From positions 310,001 through 374,000 of the forward strand of contig NZ_FMIR01000017.1 of assembly GCF_900095745.1 (NCBI RefSeq): DNA of 64,000 nucleotides. The letters are read 5' to 3'. Below, piece by piece: positions 48,746 to 56,886 of the stretch (its first letter is position 1; each line of letters opens with the position of its first letter). This stretch comes from Microbacterium oxydans (lineage in GTDB: Bacteria > Actinomycetota > Actinomycetes > Actinomycetales > Microbacteriaceae). A program made the translations under genes and the position numbers. A model generated the notes under the pieces. The model had not been told where the DNA came from. It was given only the letters and a program-made list of their open reading frames with translations, and did not search any database.

Positions 48746-49858
48746 CTACAGAGCCGAAGCGGTGAGCCGGCGCGCGGCTTCTCGCACCCGCTCGGTGGGA
48801 GCGGTCAGCGCGAGGCGCACATGCTGCGAGGAGTCCGCGCCGTAGAACGGACCGGGACCGGCGAGGATGCCGAGATCGGCGAGGCGTCCCATCGACTCCC
48901 AGGCATCGCGCCCTTCCGTCGCCCAGAGATACAGCCCGGCCTCCGAACCATCGATGCGGAAGCCGGCGGCCTCCAGCGCGGGGCGCAGTGCTTCTCGCCT
49001 GGTGCGGTACAGCTCCTTCTGGGCGGCGACGTGCTCGTCGTCCCCCAGCGCCACCGCCATGGCGTGCTGCACGGGCGCGGGCGGCATGAGTCCGAGGTGC
49101 TTGCGCGCCGTGAGCAGGTCTCCGACGACGCGCGCGCAGCCGGCGACGAACGCGGCTCGATAGCCGGCGAGATTCGACTGCTTGCTCAGCGAGTACACGC
49201 TGAGCAGGTTCGCCCTGCTGCCGCCGGTCACCCGAGGGTCGAGGATCGAGGGGATCGGCTCGGTCGCCCAGATTCCGTCCCAGCCCAGCTCGGCGTAGCA
49301 TTCGTCACTCGCGAGGACGGCTCCGAGTTCGCGCGCACGGCGCACGGCCGCAGCGAGCTCGTCGACCGTCCAGGTCCGGCCGTCCGGGTTGCCCGGAGTG
49401 TTGATCCAGATGAGCTTGGTGCCCTCCGGCCACTCGGCGGGATCGTCGGCCGGGAGCGGAGTCGCGCCGACCACGCGGGCGCCGACCTCGTACGTGGGGT
49501 ACGCCACACGGGGATGCACCACGATGTCGCCCTCGCCGAGTCCGAGGAGAGTGGGCAGCAGTGCGACGAGCTCCTTGGACCCGATCGTCGGCAGGACGTT
49601 GTCGACGCGGAGGTCGGACACTCCCCTGCGCCGCGCGTACCACTCGACGATGGCTTCGCGCAGCGTCGGCGTGCCGACCGTCTGCGGGTAGGCGTGCGCG
49701 TCGGTGGCCTCGGCCAGCGCACGACGGATGAGCTCCGGCGTCGGGTCCACCGGTGATCCCACGGAAAGGTCCACGAGGCCCTCGGGATGCTCAGCGGCAC
49801 GCGCACGGAAGGGGACGACGGCGTCCCACGGGTAGTCGGCGAGGTCGCGGACGCTCAC
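48746..49858 (-). CDS. dapC: Succinyldiaminopimelate transaminase
   Basis: A 370-aa fold-type I aminotransferase. The N-terminus DYPWDAVVPFRARAAEHPEG and its location directly behind fdxC are the hallmarks of corynebacterial/mycobacterial DapC (Rv1178-like). NTPGNPDGRTW, ASDECYAELGW and the PLP lysine in SLSKQSNLAGYRAAF are intact. It should convert N-succinyl-2-amino-6-ketopimelate to N-succinyl-LL-DAP, using the product of DapD and feeding DapE, both encoded 4-6 kb away. GTG 49858 starts 10 bases after fdxC, so the two are co-transcribed. Confidence 0.85.
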   Translation of the reverse strand: MSVRDLADYPWDAVVPFRARAAEHPEGLVDLSVGSPVDPTPELIRRALAEATDAHAYPQTVGTPTLREAIVEWYARRRGVSDLRVDNVLPTIGSKELVALLPTLLGLGEGDIVVHPRVAYPTYEVGARVVGATPLPADDPAEWPEGTKLIWINTPGNPDGRTWTVDELAAAVRRARELGAVLASDECYAELGWDGIWATEPIPSILDPRVTGGSRANLLSVYSLSKQSNLAGYRAAFVAGCARVVGDLLTARKHLGLMPPAPVQHAMAVALGDDEHVAAQKELYRTRREALRPALEAAGFRIDGSEAGLYLWATEGRDAWESMGRLADLGILAGPGPFYGADSSQHVRLALTAPTERVREAARRLTASAL

Positions 49859-49867
49859 GGAAGACGC

Positions 49868-50188
49868 CTACTCGCCCTGGGGCGGGAGCGCGGCGATGAT
49901 CGGGTGGTCGAACGTGTAGACGCCGACCTTGGCGGCGCCTCCGGGCGAGCCGATCTCATCGAAGAACTCGACGTTCGCCTTGTAGTAGTCCTGCCATTCG
50001 TCGGGCAGGTCGTCTTCGTAGTAGATGGCCTCGACCGGGCACACCGGTTCGCAGGCGCCGCAATCCACACACTCGTCGGGGTGGATGTACAACGACCGTT
50101 CACCCTCGTAGATGCAGTCAACGGGGCACTCGTCGATGCAGGCGCGATCCTTGACATCGACGCACGGGAGGGCGATCACATACGTCAC
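49868..50188 (-). CDS. fdxC: Seven-iron ferredoxin (3Fe-4S, 4Fe-4S)
   Basis: A 106-aa ferredoxin. Cysteines 9, 17, 21, 25, 40, 43, 46 and 50 form C-x7-C-x3-CP and CxxCxxCxxxCP, giving one 3Fe-4S and one 4Fe-4S cluster, as in actinobacterial FdxC. It donates electrons to cytochrome P450s and other oxidoreductases in the cytoplasm. GTG 50188 has TAGACT six bases upstream. dapC follows immediately. Confidence 0.93.
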   Translation of the reverse strand: MTYVIALPCVDVKDRACIDECPVDCIYEGERSLYIHPDECVDCGACEPVCPVEAIYYEDDLPDEWQDYYKANVEFFDEIGSPGGAAKVGVYTFDHPIIAALPPQGE

Positions 50189-50194
50189 CCCTCC

Positions 50195-50200
50195 AGTCTA
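50195..50200 (-). promoter_or_regulatory. -10 box TAGACT, leaderless type
   Basis: TAGACT is six bases before GTG 50188 (fdxC). It overlaps the last codons of the membrane gene that ends at 50198. Confidence 0.55.
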
Positions 50201-50608
50201 CGACTCGTGGCGCTCGGGTTCCTGCGCGGCAGGCGCGACCGTGCGGACCGGAACCCGTGAGAAGGAGGGCCAGGCGATCACGAGCAGCACGATTCCCGCG
50301 ACCAGGTACGTCCAGATCTGCCCACTCAGGGAATCCGGGACGACGACGGATCCGCCGGGACCCACGCCGGAGATCAGCACCAGCATGCCGATCATCCCGA
50401 GGCCGGCTGCCACCGCCGCCCCTCTGTCGTGGGTGAGTGCTCGTACGGCGACGAGGATCGCCGCGCAGGCGATGGCGGCGACGATGAGCCCCACCGGGAT
50501 CGGTCCCCACATCACACTGTGCGCGATCGTGCCGGCGATGCCATAGACGCCGCCCACCAGGGCCGCAGCGACCCACGACAACACTCTCGACACCCAGCTC
50601 ACGCGCAC
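50198..50608 (-). CDS. Small membrane protein, DUF6113-like
   Basis: A 136-aa protein with four hydrophobic segments (about 9-27, 36-56, 64-84, 96-114) and a polar C-terminal tail. Position directly upstream of fdxC and topology resemble actinobacterial DUF6113 proteins, a tentative assignment. GTG 50608 has TAAGAT six bases upstream. Function unknown. Confidence 0.7.
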   Translation of the reverse strand: MRVSWVSRVLSWVAAALVGGVYGIAGTIAHSVMWGPIPVGLIVAAIACAAILVAVRALTHDRGAAVAAGLGMIGMLVLISGVGPGGSVVVPDSLSGQIWTYLVAGIVLLVIAWPSFSRVPVRTVAPAAQEPERHES

Positions 50609-50614
50609 CCGTCG

Positions 50615-50620
50615 ATCTTA
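50615..50620 (-). promoter_or_regulatory. -10 box TAAGAT, leaderless type
   Basis: TAAGAT is six bases before GTG 50608. Confidence 0.5.
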
Positions 50621-50648
50621 CCGGCGCCCCCTGTGACCGAGCAGTCCG

Positions 50649-50963
50649 TCACGAGGCGAGGCCGAAGAGCCGCAGGAGCGCGGCGACCAGTGCAGCCGCC
50701 GCCACGACGACGAGGAACGACTGTCGGAGCCACAGGAGCCCTCCCGCGACGAGCAGGGCGGGCACGCGCGCGTCCACCGTGATGGACTGGCCGTCGCCGA
50801 GGGTCTGCACCGCGACGAGCGCTGCCAGCAGCGCGACCGTCAGCAGGTCGGAGATGCGAGCAGTGCGAGGCGCTTCGAGGACCTTGGGCGGCACCAGGTA
50901 TCCGGCGGCCTTGAGCGCGACGCAGATGAGCGCCGCGAGGAGGATCGCACTCCACAGGCTCAT
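50649..50963 (-). CDS. azlD: AzlD family branched-chain amino acid exporter subunit
   Basis: A 104-aa membrane protein with four helices of the AzlD type (SLWSAILLAALICVALKAAGY, TVALLAALVAVQTL region, VPALLVAGGLLWLR, LVVVAAAALVAALLRL). It forms the small subunit of a BrnFE/AzlCD-type exporter of branched-chain amino acids or methionine. ATG 50963 overlaps the azlC stop as ATGA, so subunits are made together. Confidence 0.87.
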   Translation of the reverse strand: MSLWSAILLAALICVALKAAGYLVPPKVLEAPRTARISDLLTVALLAALVAVQTLGDGQSITVDARVPALLVAGGLLWLRQSFLVVVAAAALVAALLRLFGLAS

Positions 50964-51682
50964 GGCGCCTCCTCCGTTCGGATGCCGGCGGGACCACCCG
51001 ACGGCGTCTCGCGGCCGCCCAGCCAGTTGAACCAGCCGACGGCGATCGCCACGACGGCCGCGACGAGCACCGGGAGACCCGGCATGAGGAAGGGGGTGAA
51101 CGCTGCAGCGACCACCGCGGCCGCCACACCCACCGCGATGGCCTGCCGCTGCCGGAGCCGAGGCCAGAGCAGTGCGAGGAATGCGGCCGCGGCAGCGGCG
51201 TCCAATCCCCACGTCCGCGGGTCGCCGAGCACGTCACCGACGAGCGCGCCGACGAGGGTCGTGATGTTCCAGCCGATGAAGATGCCGATGCCGGTGACCC
51301 AGAAACCCACCTGGCGCAGCCGCGGGTCGCTCTGCGAGATCGCCACGGCCGTGGACTCGTCGATCGTGAAATGCGCAGCGGCAGCCTTGCGCGCCGGCCC
51401 CCCGCCCACGATCGGCGACATGCGCATCCCGTACGCGACGTTGCGCACGCCGAGCAGGGCGGCGGACGCGACCGCGGAGGGCAGAGCGGCGAGGCCTCCC
51501 GCAGTGAAGACGCCGATGAACGCGAACTGCGATCCTCCGGTGAACATCAGCAGGCTGAGGACGCACGTCTGCCAGACGTCGAGTCCGGACGCCACGGCCA
51601 GCGCGCCGAAGGAGACGCCGTAGGCGCTGGTCGCGAGCACGACGCCGAGCGCCTCGCGCCAGACCTCACGCTCGGCGGTCAT
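50960..51682 (-). CDS. azlC: AzlC family branched-chain amino acid exporter subunit
   Basis: A 240-aa membrane protein of the LIV-E family with about seven helices. It has the family-typical GVSFGALAVASGL, FTGGSQFAFIGV and FTIDESTAVAISQ. It is the large subunit of the AzlCD exporter. It is divergent from an XRE-cupin regulator across a 104-base gap full of short repeats, so regulation by that protein is likely. Confidence 0.9.
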   Translation of the reverse strand: MTAEREVWREALGVVLATSAYGVSFGALAVASGLDVWQTCVLSLLMFTGGSQFAFIGVFTAGGLAALPSAVASAALLGVRNVAYGMRMSPIVGGGPARKAAAAHFTIDESTAVAISQSDPRLRQVGFWVTGIGIFIGWNITTLVGALVGDVLGDPRTWGLDAAAAAAFLALLWPRLRQRQAIAVGVAAAVVAAAFTPFLMPGLPVLVAAVVAIAVGWFNWLGGRETPSGGPAGIRTEEAP

Positions 51683-51702
51683 CGCCCGCCCCGAGGACCT
51701 CT

Positions 51703-51786
51703 GTTCGCTTCGCTGAACACATGACGATAATTCTGAACACTCGCGGACGGATAGTCAAGCGAACGAACGTTTGGCATGATGAACGC
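51703..51786. promoter_or_regulatory. Divergent azlC/regulator control region
   Basis: An 8-bp inverted repeat (GTTCGCTT 51703-51710, AAGCGAAC 51757-51764) and an 8-bp direct repeat CTGAACAC (51713-51720, 51733-51740, exactly 20 bases apart) lie in the gap. For the regulator, TAGTCA (51752-51757) and CATGAT (51775-51780) are 17 bases apart and end six bases before ATG 51787, so one inverted-repeat arm falls between -35 and -10. This fits autoregulation. Confidence 0.5.
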
Positions 51787-52335
51787 ATGGAAGACCTCCG
51801 CACACGCATCGCCCGCACTCTGCGCCGAGAACGAGAGGCCGTCGGCCTGTCGATCTCGGAGCTCGCGCGCCGCGCCGACGTGTCCAAAGCGACCGTCTCG
51901 CAACTCGAGGCCGGAGCCGGCAATCCGAGCGTCGAGACGCTGTGGGCGCTCGGCGTCGCCCTCGGAGTACCGTTCGCGGTGCTCGTCGACCAGCAGAGCA
52001 ACGCCCCGACGCTGATCCGCGCCGATGACCTCGCCGGCGTCCCGTCGTCCGCAGCCGCGTACAGCGCCACCCTGCTGGCGGCCAGCCCTCCCGGCGCGCG
52101 ACGCGACATCTACCTGATCCAGGCCGAACCGGGCGATGCTCGACGCTCTGACCCACATCACCCCGGCACCATCGAGCACGTCATCCTGATCTCCGGGCAG
52201 GCCCTGATCGGACCGGCGGATGAGCCGGTGCTGCTCGAGCCCGGCGACTATCTGACGTATGCCGGCGACGCCCCGCACATCTTCGAGGCGACGACAGCGG
52301 CCACGAGCGCCGTGCTCGTCTCCGAGCTCCGCTGA
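51787..52335 (+). CDS. XRE-family regulator with C-terminal cupin domain
   Basis: A 182-aa DNA-binding protein. The helix-turn-helix (LSISELARRADVSKATVSQ, about 21-39, then LEAGAGNPSVETLWALGVALG) is followed by a single cupin domain at about 105-180 with HHPGTIEHVILISGQ and LEPGDYLTYAGDAPHIFEA. Regulators of this class often sense small ligands and sit next to AzlCD or amino-acid genes. It is divergent from azlC and most likely controls it. ATG 51787 is leaderless by promoter spacing. Confidence 0.9.
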   Translation: MEDLRTRIARTLRREREAVGLSISELARRADVSKATVSQLEAGAGNPSVETLWALGVALGVPFAVLVDQQSNAPTLIRADDLAGVPSSAAAYSATLLAASPPGARRDIYLIQAEPGDARRSDPHHPGTIEHVILISGQALIGPADEPVLLEPGDYLTYAGDAPHIFEATTAATSAVLVSELR

Positions 52336-52382
52336 GCCTCCCTCCCCGCCGGCGACAGGCGACGGGTTGGGATCTCACGGTC

Positions 52383-53288
52383 TCAGTACCAGTTCATCGC
52401 CTGCGAGTGCGACCAGGCGCTGCACGGACTTCCATAGGCCGCCGAGATGTACTCGAGGCCCCAGGCGATCTGCGTGGCGGCACTGGACTGCCAGTCTGCT
52501 CCCGCGGATGCCATCTTGCTGCCGGGCAGAGCCTGCGGAATCCCGGTGGCCCCGCCGTCGGAGTTGTAGGCCTGGTAGTTCCAGCCCGATTCCTTGGTCC
52601 ACAGCGAGTCCAGGCACGAGAACTGATCCCCGCCCCAGCCGTACCGGCTCGACATCTGCTGCTGCGCGGAGGCCTTGGCACCCTCGACGGTGTTGGCGGA
52701 GGCGAGCGCCGCGGCGGCTGCCCGCTCGGCGGCCGCATGCTCTGCCGCAGCCTTGGCCGCCGCTGCGGCCGCTTCCTCCGCGGCGCGCTTCTCCTGCGCC
52801 GCGGTGAGCGCGGTGCGGAGATCCGCGGTGTCCGAGATGACCTTCGTCAGTTCCGACTCCACGTCGTCGGTGACGATGCCCACGAGGAGCAACGGCGTCA
52901 CCTCACTGTCGGAGAGCTTGTCGATGCCGCTCTCGAGCTCGGCCGTGTCGACGGATGTCGAGACGCCCACATCGAGACCGGAAGCCGCCACGTCGGCGCT
53001 CACCGCCTCGGCCGCCGCGACGGCACTCCGGGCCTCCGCGCGCGTGGACGAAGCGTCTGCGGTGATCTTCGCCAGAGGCTCGGCACCGGACAGTGCGGGC
53101 GCGGCGACGGCGATGGCCGGGCTCATGGCGGCCGCGGCGGAGGTGGAGGCCAGACCGACGCTGAGCGTGATTCCGACCAGGGTGGCGGCGGTCACTCCGA
53201 GGATGGTCATCGGGCGGCGGGCGGTGACGGCGGCGCGGGCCGACGCCGCGTCGGAGGCGCGCCGAAGCGCACGGGTTTTCTGAAGCAT
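52383..53288 (-). CDS. Secreted transglycosylase-like (SLT/aggregation-promoting-factor-type) wall protein
   Basis: A 301-aa secreted protein. A basic N-terminus is followed by a hydrophobic segment (about 27-52) ending in AAAAMS, a probable signal peptide. Residues about 60-215 are Ala/Glu-rich and largely helical, like a wall-spanning coiled coil, with an extreme alanine run near 175-205. The last 75 residues form a lysozyme-like domain: SRYGWGGDQFSCLDSLWTKE with the catalytic-type Glu, WNYQAYN, GATGIPQALPGSKM, and CSAWSHSQAMNWY. Two Cys may form a disulfide. The ATG at 53288 lacks a clear Shine-Dalgarno; an ATG at 53333 is possible. It probably trims peptidoglycan outside the membrane. Confidence 0.82.
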   Translation of the reverse strand: MLQKTRALRRASDAASARAAVTARRPMTILGVTAATLVGITLSVGLASTSAAAAMSPAIAVAAPALSGAEPLAKITADASSTRAEARSAVAAAEAVSADVAASGLDVGVSTSVDTAELESGIDKLSDSEVTPLLLVGIVTDDVESELTKVISDTADLRTALTAAQEKRAAEEAAAAAAKAAAEHAAAERAAAAALASANTVEGAKASAQQQMSSRYGWGGDQFSCLDSLWTKESGWNYQAYNSDGGATGIPQALPGSKMASAGADWQSSAATQIAWGLEYISAAYGSPCSAWSHSQAMNWY

Positions 53289-53413
53289 TGGGTTCGACTT
53301 TCGGGTTGTCGTACGCCCTTGCAGGAGACTCATCGGGAGCTCGTCCCGGGCGCAAGCCAACGAGTCTGCACCATCAACCTGAGTGAAAACCATCCCTGAC
53401 CTGGGATTTACAT

Positions 53414-53462
53414 GAGAAGAGGGCCCCGCGCTCGCCTTTCGGCGGCACGAGGCCCTCTTCTC
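53414..53462 (-). terminator. typA terminator
   Basis: A 12-bp perfect stem (53414-53425 with 53451-53462) encloses a second small hairpin (CGCC-TTTC-GGCG). It lies 16 bases past the typA stop. The 125 bases beyond it before the wall protein gene show no further feature I can support. Confidence 0.75.
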
Positions 53463-53477
53463 GGAGCAGGCTCAGGC

Positions 53478-55391
53478 TCAGGAGCCGGCGTCCTGACGCT
53501 TCAGGCGCGCGGTGTCGCGGGCGCGCGTGTTCGCGTCGAGGTTCACCTTGCGGATGCGGACGACCTCGGGCGTGACCTCGACACATTCGTCGTCACGCGC
53601 GAACTCGAGGCTCTCCTCGAGCGTCAGCTGGCGCGGAGGCGTCATCGACTCGAAGGTGTCGGAGCTCGCCGCACGCATGTTGGTGAGCTTCTTCTCCTTC
53701 GTGATGTTCACGTCCATGTCGTCGGCGCGGGAGTTCTCGCCGATGACCATGCCCTCGTAGACCTCCTGCGTGGGCTGCACGAAGAACGACATGCGCTCCT
53801 GCAGGGCGATCATGGCGAACGGGGTGACGACGCCCGAACGGTCGGCGACGATGGAGCCGTTCTGACGCGTCGAGATCGAGCCCGCCCACGGCTCGTAGCC
53901 GTGCGAGATCGCGTTCGCGATGCCGGTGCCGCGCGTCGTGGTGAGGAACTCGCTGCGGAAGCCGATGAGGCCGCGCGACGGGACGACGAACTCCATGCGC
54001 ACCCAACCGGTGCCGTGGTTCGTCATGTTCTCCATGCGGCCCTTGCGGCCCGCAAGCAGCTGGGTGATCGCGCCGAGGTGCTCCTCCGGCGTGTCGATCG
54101 TGAGGTGCTCGAAGGGCTCGTAGGTCTTGCCGTCGATCTTCTTCGTGACCACCTGCGGCTTGCCGACGGTGAGCTCGAAGCCCTCGCGACGCATGTTCTC
54201 GACGAGGATGGCGAGGGCGAGCTCGCCGCGACCCTGCACCTCCCAGGCATCCGGACGCCCGATGTCGACGACCTTGAGCGAGACGTTGCCGATGAGCTCC
54301 TTGTCGAGACGGTCCTTGACCATGCGAGCGGTGAGCTTGTGGCCCTTGACCTTGCCCATGAGGGGGGAGGTGTTGGTGCCGATGGTCATCGAGATGGCGG
54401 GGTCGTCGACCGTGATGGCCGGCAGCGGACGCACGTCCTCGGGATCGGCGATGGTCTCGCCGATGGTGATGTTCTCGAAGCCGGCGATGGCGACGATGTC
54501 GCCGGGGCCCGCGGATTCGGCCGGGTAACGCTCGAGCGCACGGGTCTTCAGGAGCTCGGTGATGCGCGCGTTCTGGTGCGTGCCGTCGGCACGGACCCAG
54601 GCCACGGTCTGGCCCTTCTTGAGCGTGCCGTTGAAGACGCGCAGCAGCGCGAGGCGGCCGAGGAACGGGCTGGAGTCGAGGTTCGTGACCCAGGCCTGCA
54701 GCGGGTGCTCGTCGTCGTAGGACGGCGCGGGCACGTGCTCGAGGATCGCCTCGAACAGCGGCTCGAGGTCGTCGTTGTCGGGCAGCGAGCCGTCGGCGGG
54801 ACGGTTCTGCGACGCGGCGCCGGCACGACCGGAGGCGTAGACGACCGGCACGTCGAGCAGCGCGTCGACATCGAGGTCGGGCACGTCGTCGACCAGGTCG
54901 GAAGCGAGGCCCAGCAGCAGGTCGTGCGCCTCTTCCTCGACCTCGGCGATGCGGGCGTCGGGACGGTCGGTCTTGTTGACGAGCAGGATGACCGGCAGCT
55001 TCGACTCGAGCGCCTTGCGCAGAACGAAGCGGGTCTGGGGCAGCGGGCCCTCGCTGGCGTCGACGAGCAGCACGACACCGTCGACCATGGACAGGCCGCG
55101 CTCGACCTCGCCACCGAAGTCGGCGTGACCGGGGGTGTCGATCACGTTGATCGTGATCTCCTTGCCGCCGGCGTGCTTGCCCTTGTAGGTGATCGCCGTG
55201 TTCTTGGCGAGGATCGTGATGCCCTTCTCACGCTCCAGATCGTTCGAGTCCATCGCGCGCTCATCGACGTGGGCATGTTCGCCGAAGGAGCCCGTCTGAC
55301 GCAGCATGGCGTCGACGAGAGTCGTCTTGCCGTGGTCGACGTGGGCGACGATTGCGACGTTGCGGAGGTCAGAGCGAAGGGCGTGCGCCAT
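53478..55391 (-). CDS. typA: Translational GTPase TypA/BipA
   Basis: A 637-aa ribosome-binding GTPase that assists 50S assembly and stress adaptation. The G motifs are [12 protein letters not shown] (G1, about 16-27), [11 protein letters not shown] (G3) and NKTDRPDA (G4). The EF-G-like domains II, III and V follow, with the TypA-specific C-terminal domain at about 480-610 ([17 protein letters not shown]). The length is normal. ATG 55391 has AGGA at seven bases. The gene appears monocistronic, corresponding to Rv1165. Confidence 0.95.
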   Translation of the reverse strand: MAHALRSDLRNVAIVAHVDHGKTTLVDAMLRQTGSFGEHAHVDERAMDSNDLEREKGITILAKNTAITYKGKHAGGKEITINVIDTPGHADFGGEVERGLSMVDGVVLLVDASEGPLPQTRFVLRKALESKLPVILLVNKTDRPDARIAEVEEEAHDLLLGLASDLVDDVPDLDVDALLDVPVVYASGRAGAASQNRPADGSLPDNDDLEPLFEAILEHVPAPSYDDEHPLQAWVTNLDSSPFLGRLALLRVFNGTLKKGQTVAWVRADGTHQNARITELLKTRALERYPAESAGPGDIVAIAGFENITIGETIADPEDVRPLPAITVDDPAISMTIGTNTSPLMGKVKGHKLTARMVKDRLDKELIGNVSLKVVDIGRPDAWEVQGRGELALAILVENMRREGFELTVGKPQVVTKKIDGKTYEPFEHLTIDTPEEHLGAITQLLAGRKGRMENMTNHGTGWVRMEFVVPSRGLIGFRSEFLTTTRGTGIANAISHGYEPWAGSISTRQNGSIVADRSGVVTPFAMIALQERMSFFVQPTQEVYEGMVIGENSRADDMDVNITKEKKLTNMRAASSDTFESMTPPRQLTLEESLEFARDDECVEVTPEVVRIRKVNLDANTRARDTARLKRQDAGS

Positions 55392-55479
55392 GCAGGTGTC
55401 CTAAAGAGTGTGGGATTTTGCCGGGAAGCCGACGTTCCAGGATAACGCAAGCTCAGGGCGAGTTCCTGAAAACAGGTCG

Positions 55480-55485
55480 TAGCAT
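55480..55485 (+). promoter_or_regulatory. -10 box TAGCAT, leaderless type
   Basis: TAGCAT is seven bases before GTG 55493. Confidence 0.55.
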
Positions 55486-55492
55486 CGAGATC

Positions 55493-56299
55493 GTGACCCG
55501 ACCGCAGGCCTCCGGAGACCTTCCCGAGCTCTCCCCCACGCCCTCTCGCGCGCGGCTGTGGTGGGAGATCTCGATCGTCCTGGCGCTCGGGCTCGGGCAG
55601 TCCGCCGTGTACGCGATCGTGCAGCTCGCCTACCGCCTCACCGACGAGATCCCGATCGCCGATCAGGTCGCGAAGCTGAATCCCTCGCGCAGCGACAGGG
55701 AGATCTTCGACCTCATCTACCAGGTGCTCGCGATCGGGTTCTCGCTCGTCCCCGTGCTGCTGGTGTGCTTCCTGCTCTGGCAGTCGCGCCGACCGCACCT
55801 GGGCCGGCTGGGACTCGACGGCACCAGGACGGGGCGCGATATCGGTCGCGGCATCCTGCTGGTCCTGGCCATCGGCGTGCCCGGCATCGGCCTCTACCTC
55901 GCCGGTCGCGCACTCGGGATGACCGTGGCGATCGATCCCGCGGGCATCGACGCCTACTGGTGGACGGTGCCCGTCCTCCTTCTCGCTGCCGCACGGGCCG
56001 CACTGCAGGAGGAGTTCGTCCTGCTCGGCTACCTCTTCACGCGGCTGAAGCAGCTCGGCTGGGGACCGTGGTCGATCATCATCGGCACGTCGGTGCTGCG
56101 CGCGAGCTACCACCTCTATCAGGGCTATCCCGCGTTCTTCGGGAATCTCGCGATGGGTCTGCTGTTCGGCTGGCTGTATCAGCGCTCAGGGCGCCTGATG
56201 CCGTTCCTGGTCGCGCACTTCCTGATCGATGCGGCCGCGTTCGTCGGCTACCCGTGGGCAGCGGCGATGTGGCCCGATCTCTTCGGATTGCCGGGCTGA
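55493..56299 (+). CDS. CPBP family intramembrane protease-like protein
   Basis: A 268-aa membrane protein with about seven helices. The CPBP/Abi motif 1 appears as LQEEFVLLGYLF (about 166-177): the two Glu are present, but the Arg of the usual EExxxR is replaced by Leu. Motif 2 is in RASYHLYQG (His) and motif 3 in VAHFLIDAAAF (His, Asp). Metal ligands are thus retained, so it may be an active Rce1-type protease or a chaperone-like relative. It converges with the PH-domain gene at 15 bases. Confidence 0.83.
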   Translation: MTRPQASGDLPELSPTPSRARLWWEISIVLALGLGQSAVYAIVQLAYRLTDEIPIADQVAKLNPSRSDREIFDLIYQVLAIGFSLVPVLLVCFLLWQSRRPHLGRLGLDGTRTGRDIGRGILLVLAIGVPGIGLYLAGRALGMTVAIDPAGIDAYWWTVPVLLLAAARAALQEEFVLLGYLFTRLKQLGWGPWSIIIGTSVLRASYHLYQGYPAFFGNLAMGLLFGWLYQRSGRLMPFLVAHFLIDAAAFVGYPWAAAMWPDLFGLPG

Positions 56300-56314
56300 G
56301 CAGAGGATTCGGGG

Positions 56315-56884
56315 TCAACCCGCGTTCGCCACGAGGACGGCCAGCACCGCCCAGACGACGATCACGACCAGCGCGATCGTGGCCGGACGATCCCAGCTGC
56401 GGCGGATCGGGGCATCTGCGGTGTCTGACGCGGCTTCCCAGCGCTCCTCGATCTCGGTGAGCGCACGGATGCCTGCGGGCATCTTCTCCTCGCCGTCGCC
56501 CCCGCGAGCGGGCATCCGGAACGGGCCGGCCTTGGCCGGTCCCCCGTAGCAGGCGAGATCCGTCCCGTCATCGAGCGAGAAGATCAGCTGCCACCGCAGG
56601 TCGACGGCGCGCACGCGCTGCCAGCCGAACGTGATGCGGCGGAGCAGGTTCTGCACCACCACACCGTCGTCGTCGATGCGCACGGCCGAGGCGAAGGAGC
56701 TCACATACACGAGCCAGAGCACCAGCAGCACCCACGGGGCGAGCAGGAGCATCGGCCCCCACCCTGCCCGCAGAACGGCATCGCCCAACAGGAACAGGGC
56801 CAGAAGCGAGCCGATCACGAGCGCGGCGGGACCGGAGGGCGCACGAAATGTCCGTACGCCCTCCGACCTGTCGTCCGTCGTCAC
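56315..56884 (-). CDS. PH-domain-containing membrane protein
   Basis: A 189-aa protein. Two hydrophobic helices at about 20-36 and 43-63 precede a short bacterial PH-like (bPH2) domain (about 66-130: SAVRIDDDGVVVQNLLRRITFGWQRVRAVDL), and a C-terminal helix closes the protein (about 167-188). The start GTG 56884 lies two bases after the ABC ATPase stop, with GGGAG in the end of that gene, so it is the last gene of the peptide importer operon. Function unknown. Confidence 0.78.
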   Translation of the reverse strand: MTTDDRSEGVRTFRAPSGPAALVIGSLLALFLLGDAVLRAGWGPMLLLAPWVLLVLWLVYVSSFASAVRIDDDGVVVQNLLRRITFGWQRVRAVDLRWQLIFSLDDGTDLACYGGPAKAGPFRMPARGGDGEEKMPAGIRALTEIEERWEAASDTADAPIRRSWDRPATIALVVIVVWAVLAVLVANAG

Positions 56885-56886
56885 CG

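Noticed and set aside
53289..53413. Possible c-di-AMP riboswitch before the secreted wall hydrolase
   Set aside because: Such riboswitches often precede wall hydrolases in actinobacteria, but I could not find the conserved core sequences in these 125 bases, and the gap is short.
53412..55445. Long plus-strand open frame opposite typA
   Set aside because: typA is unmistakable; the antisense frame is a codon-bias artefact.
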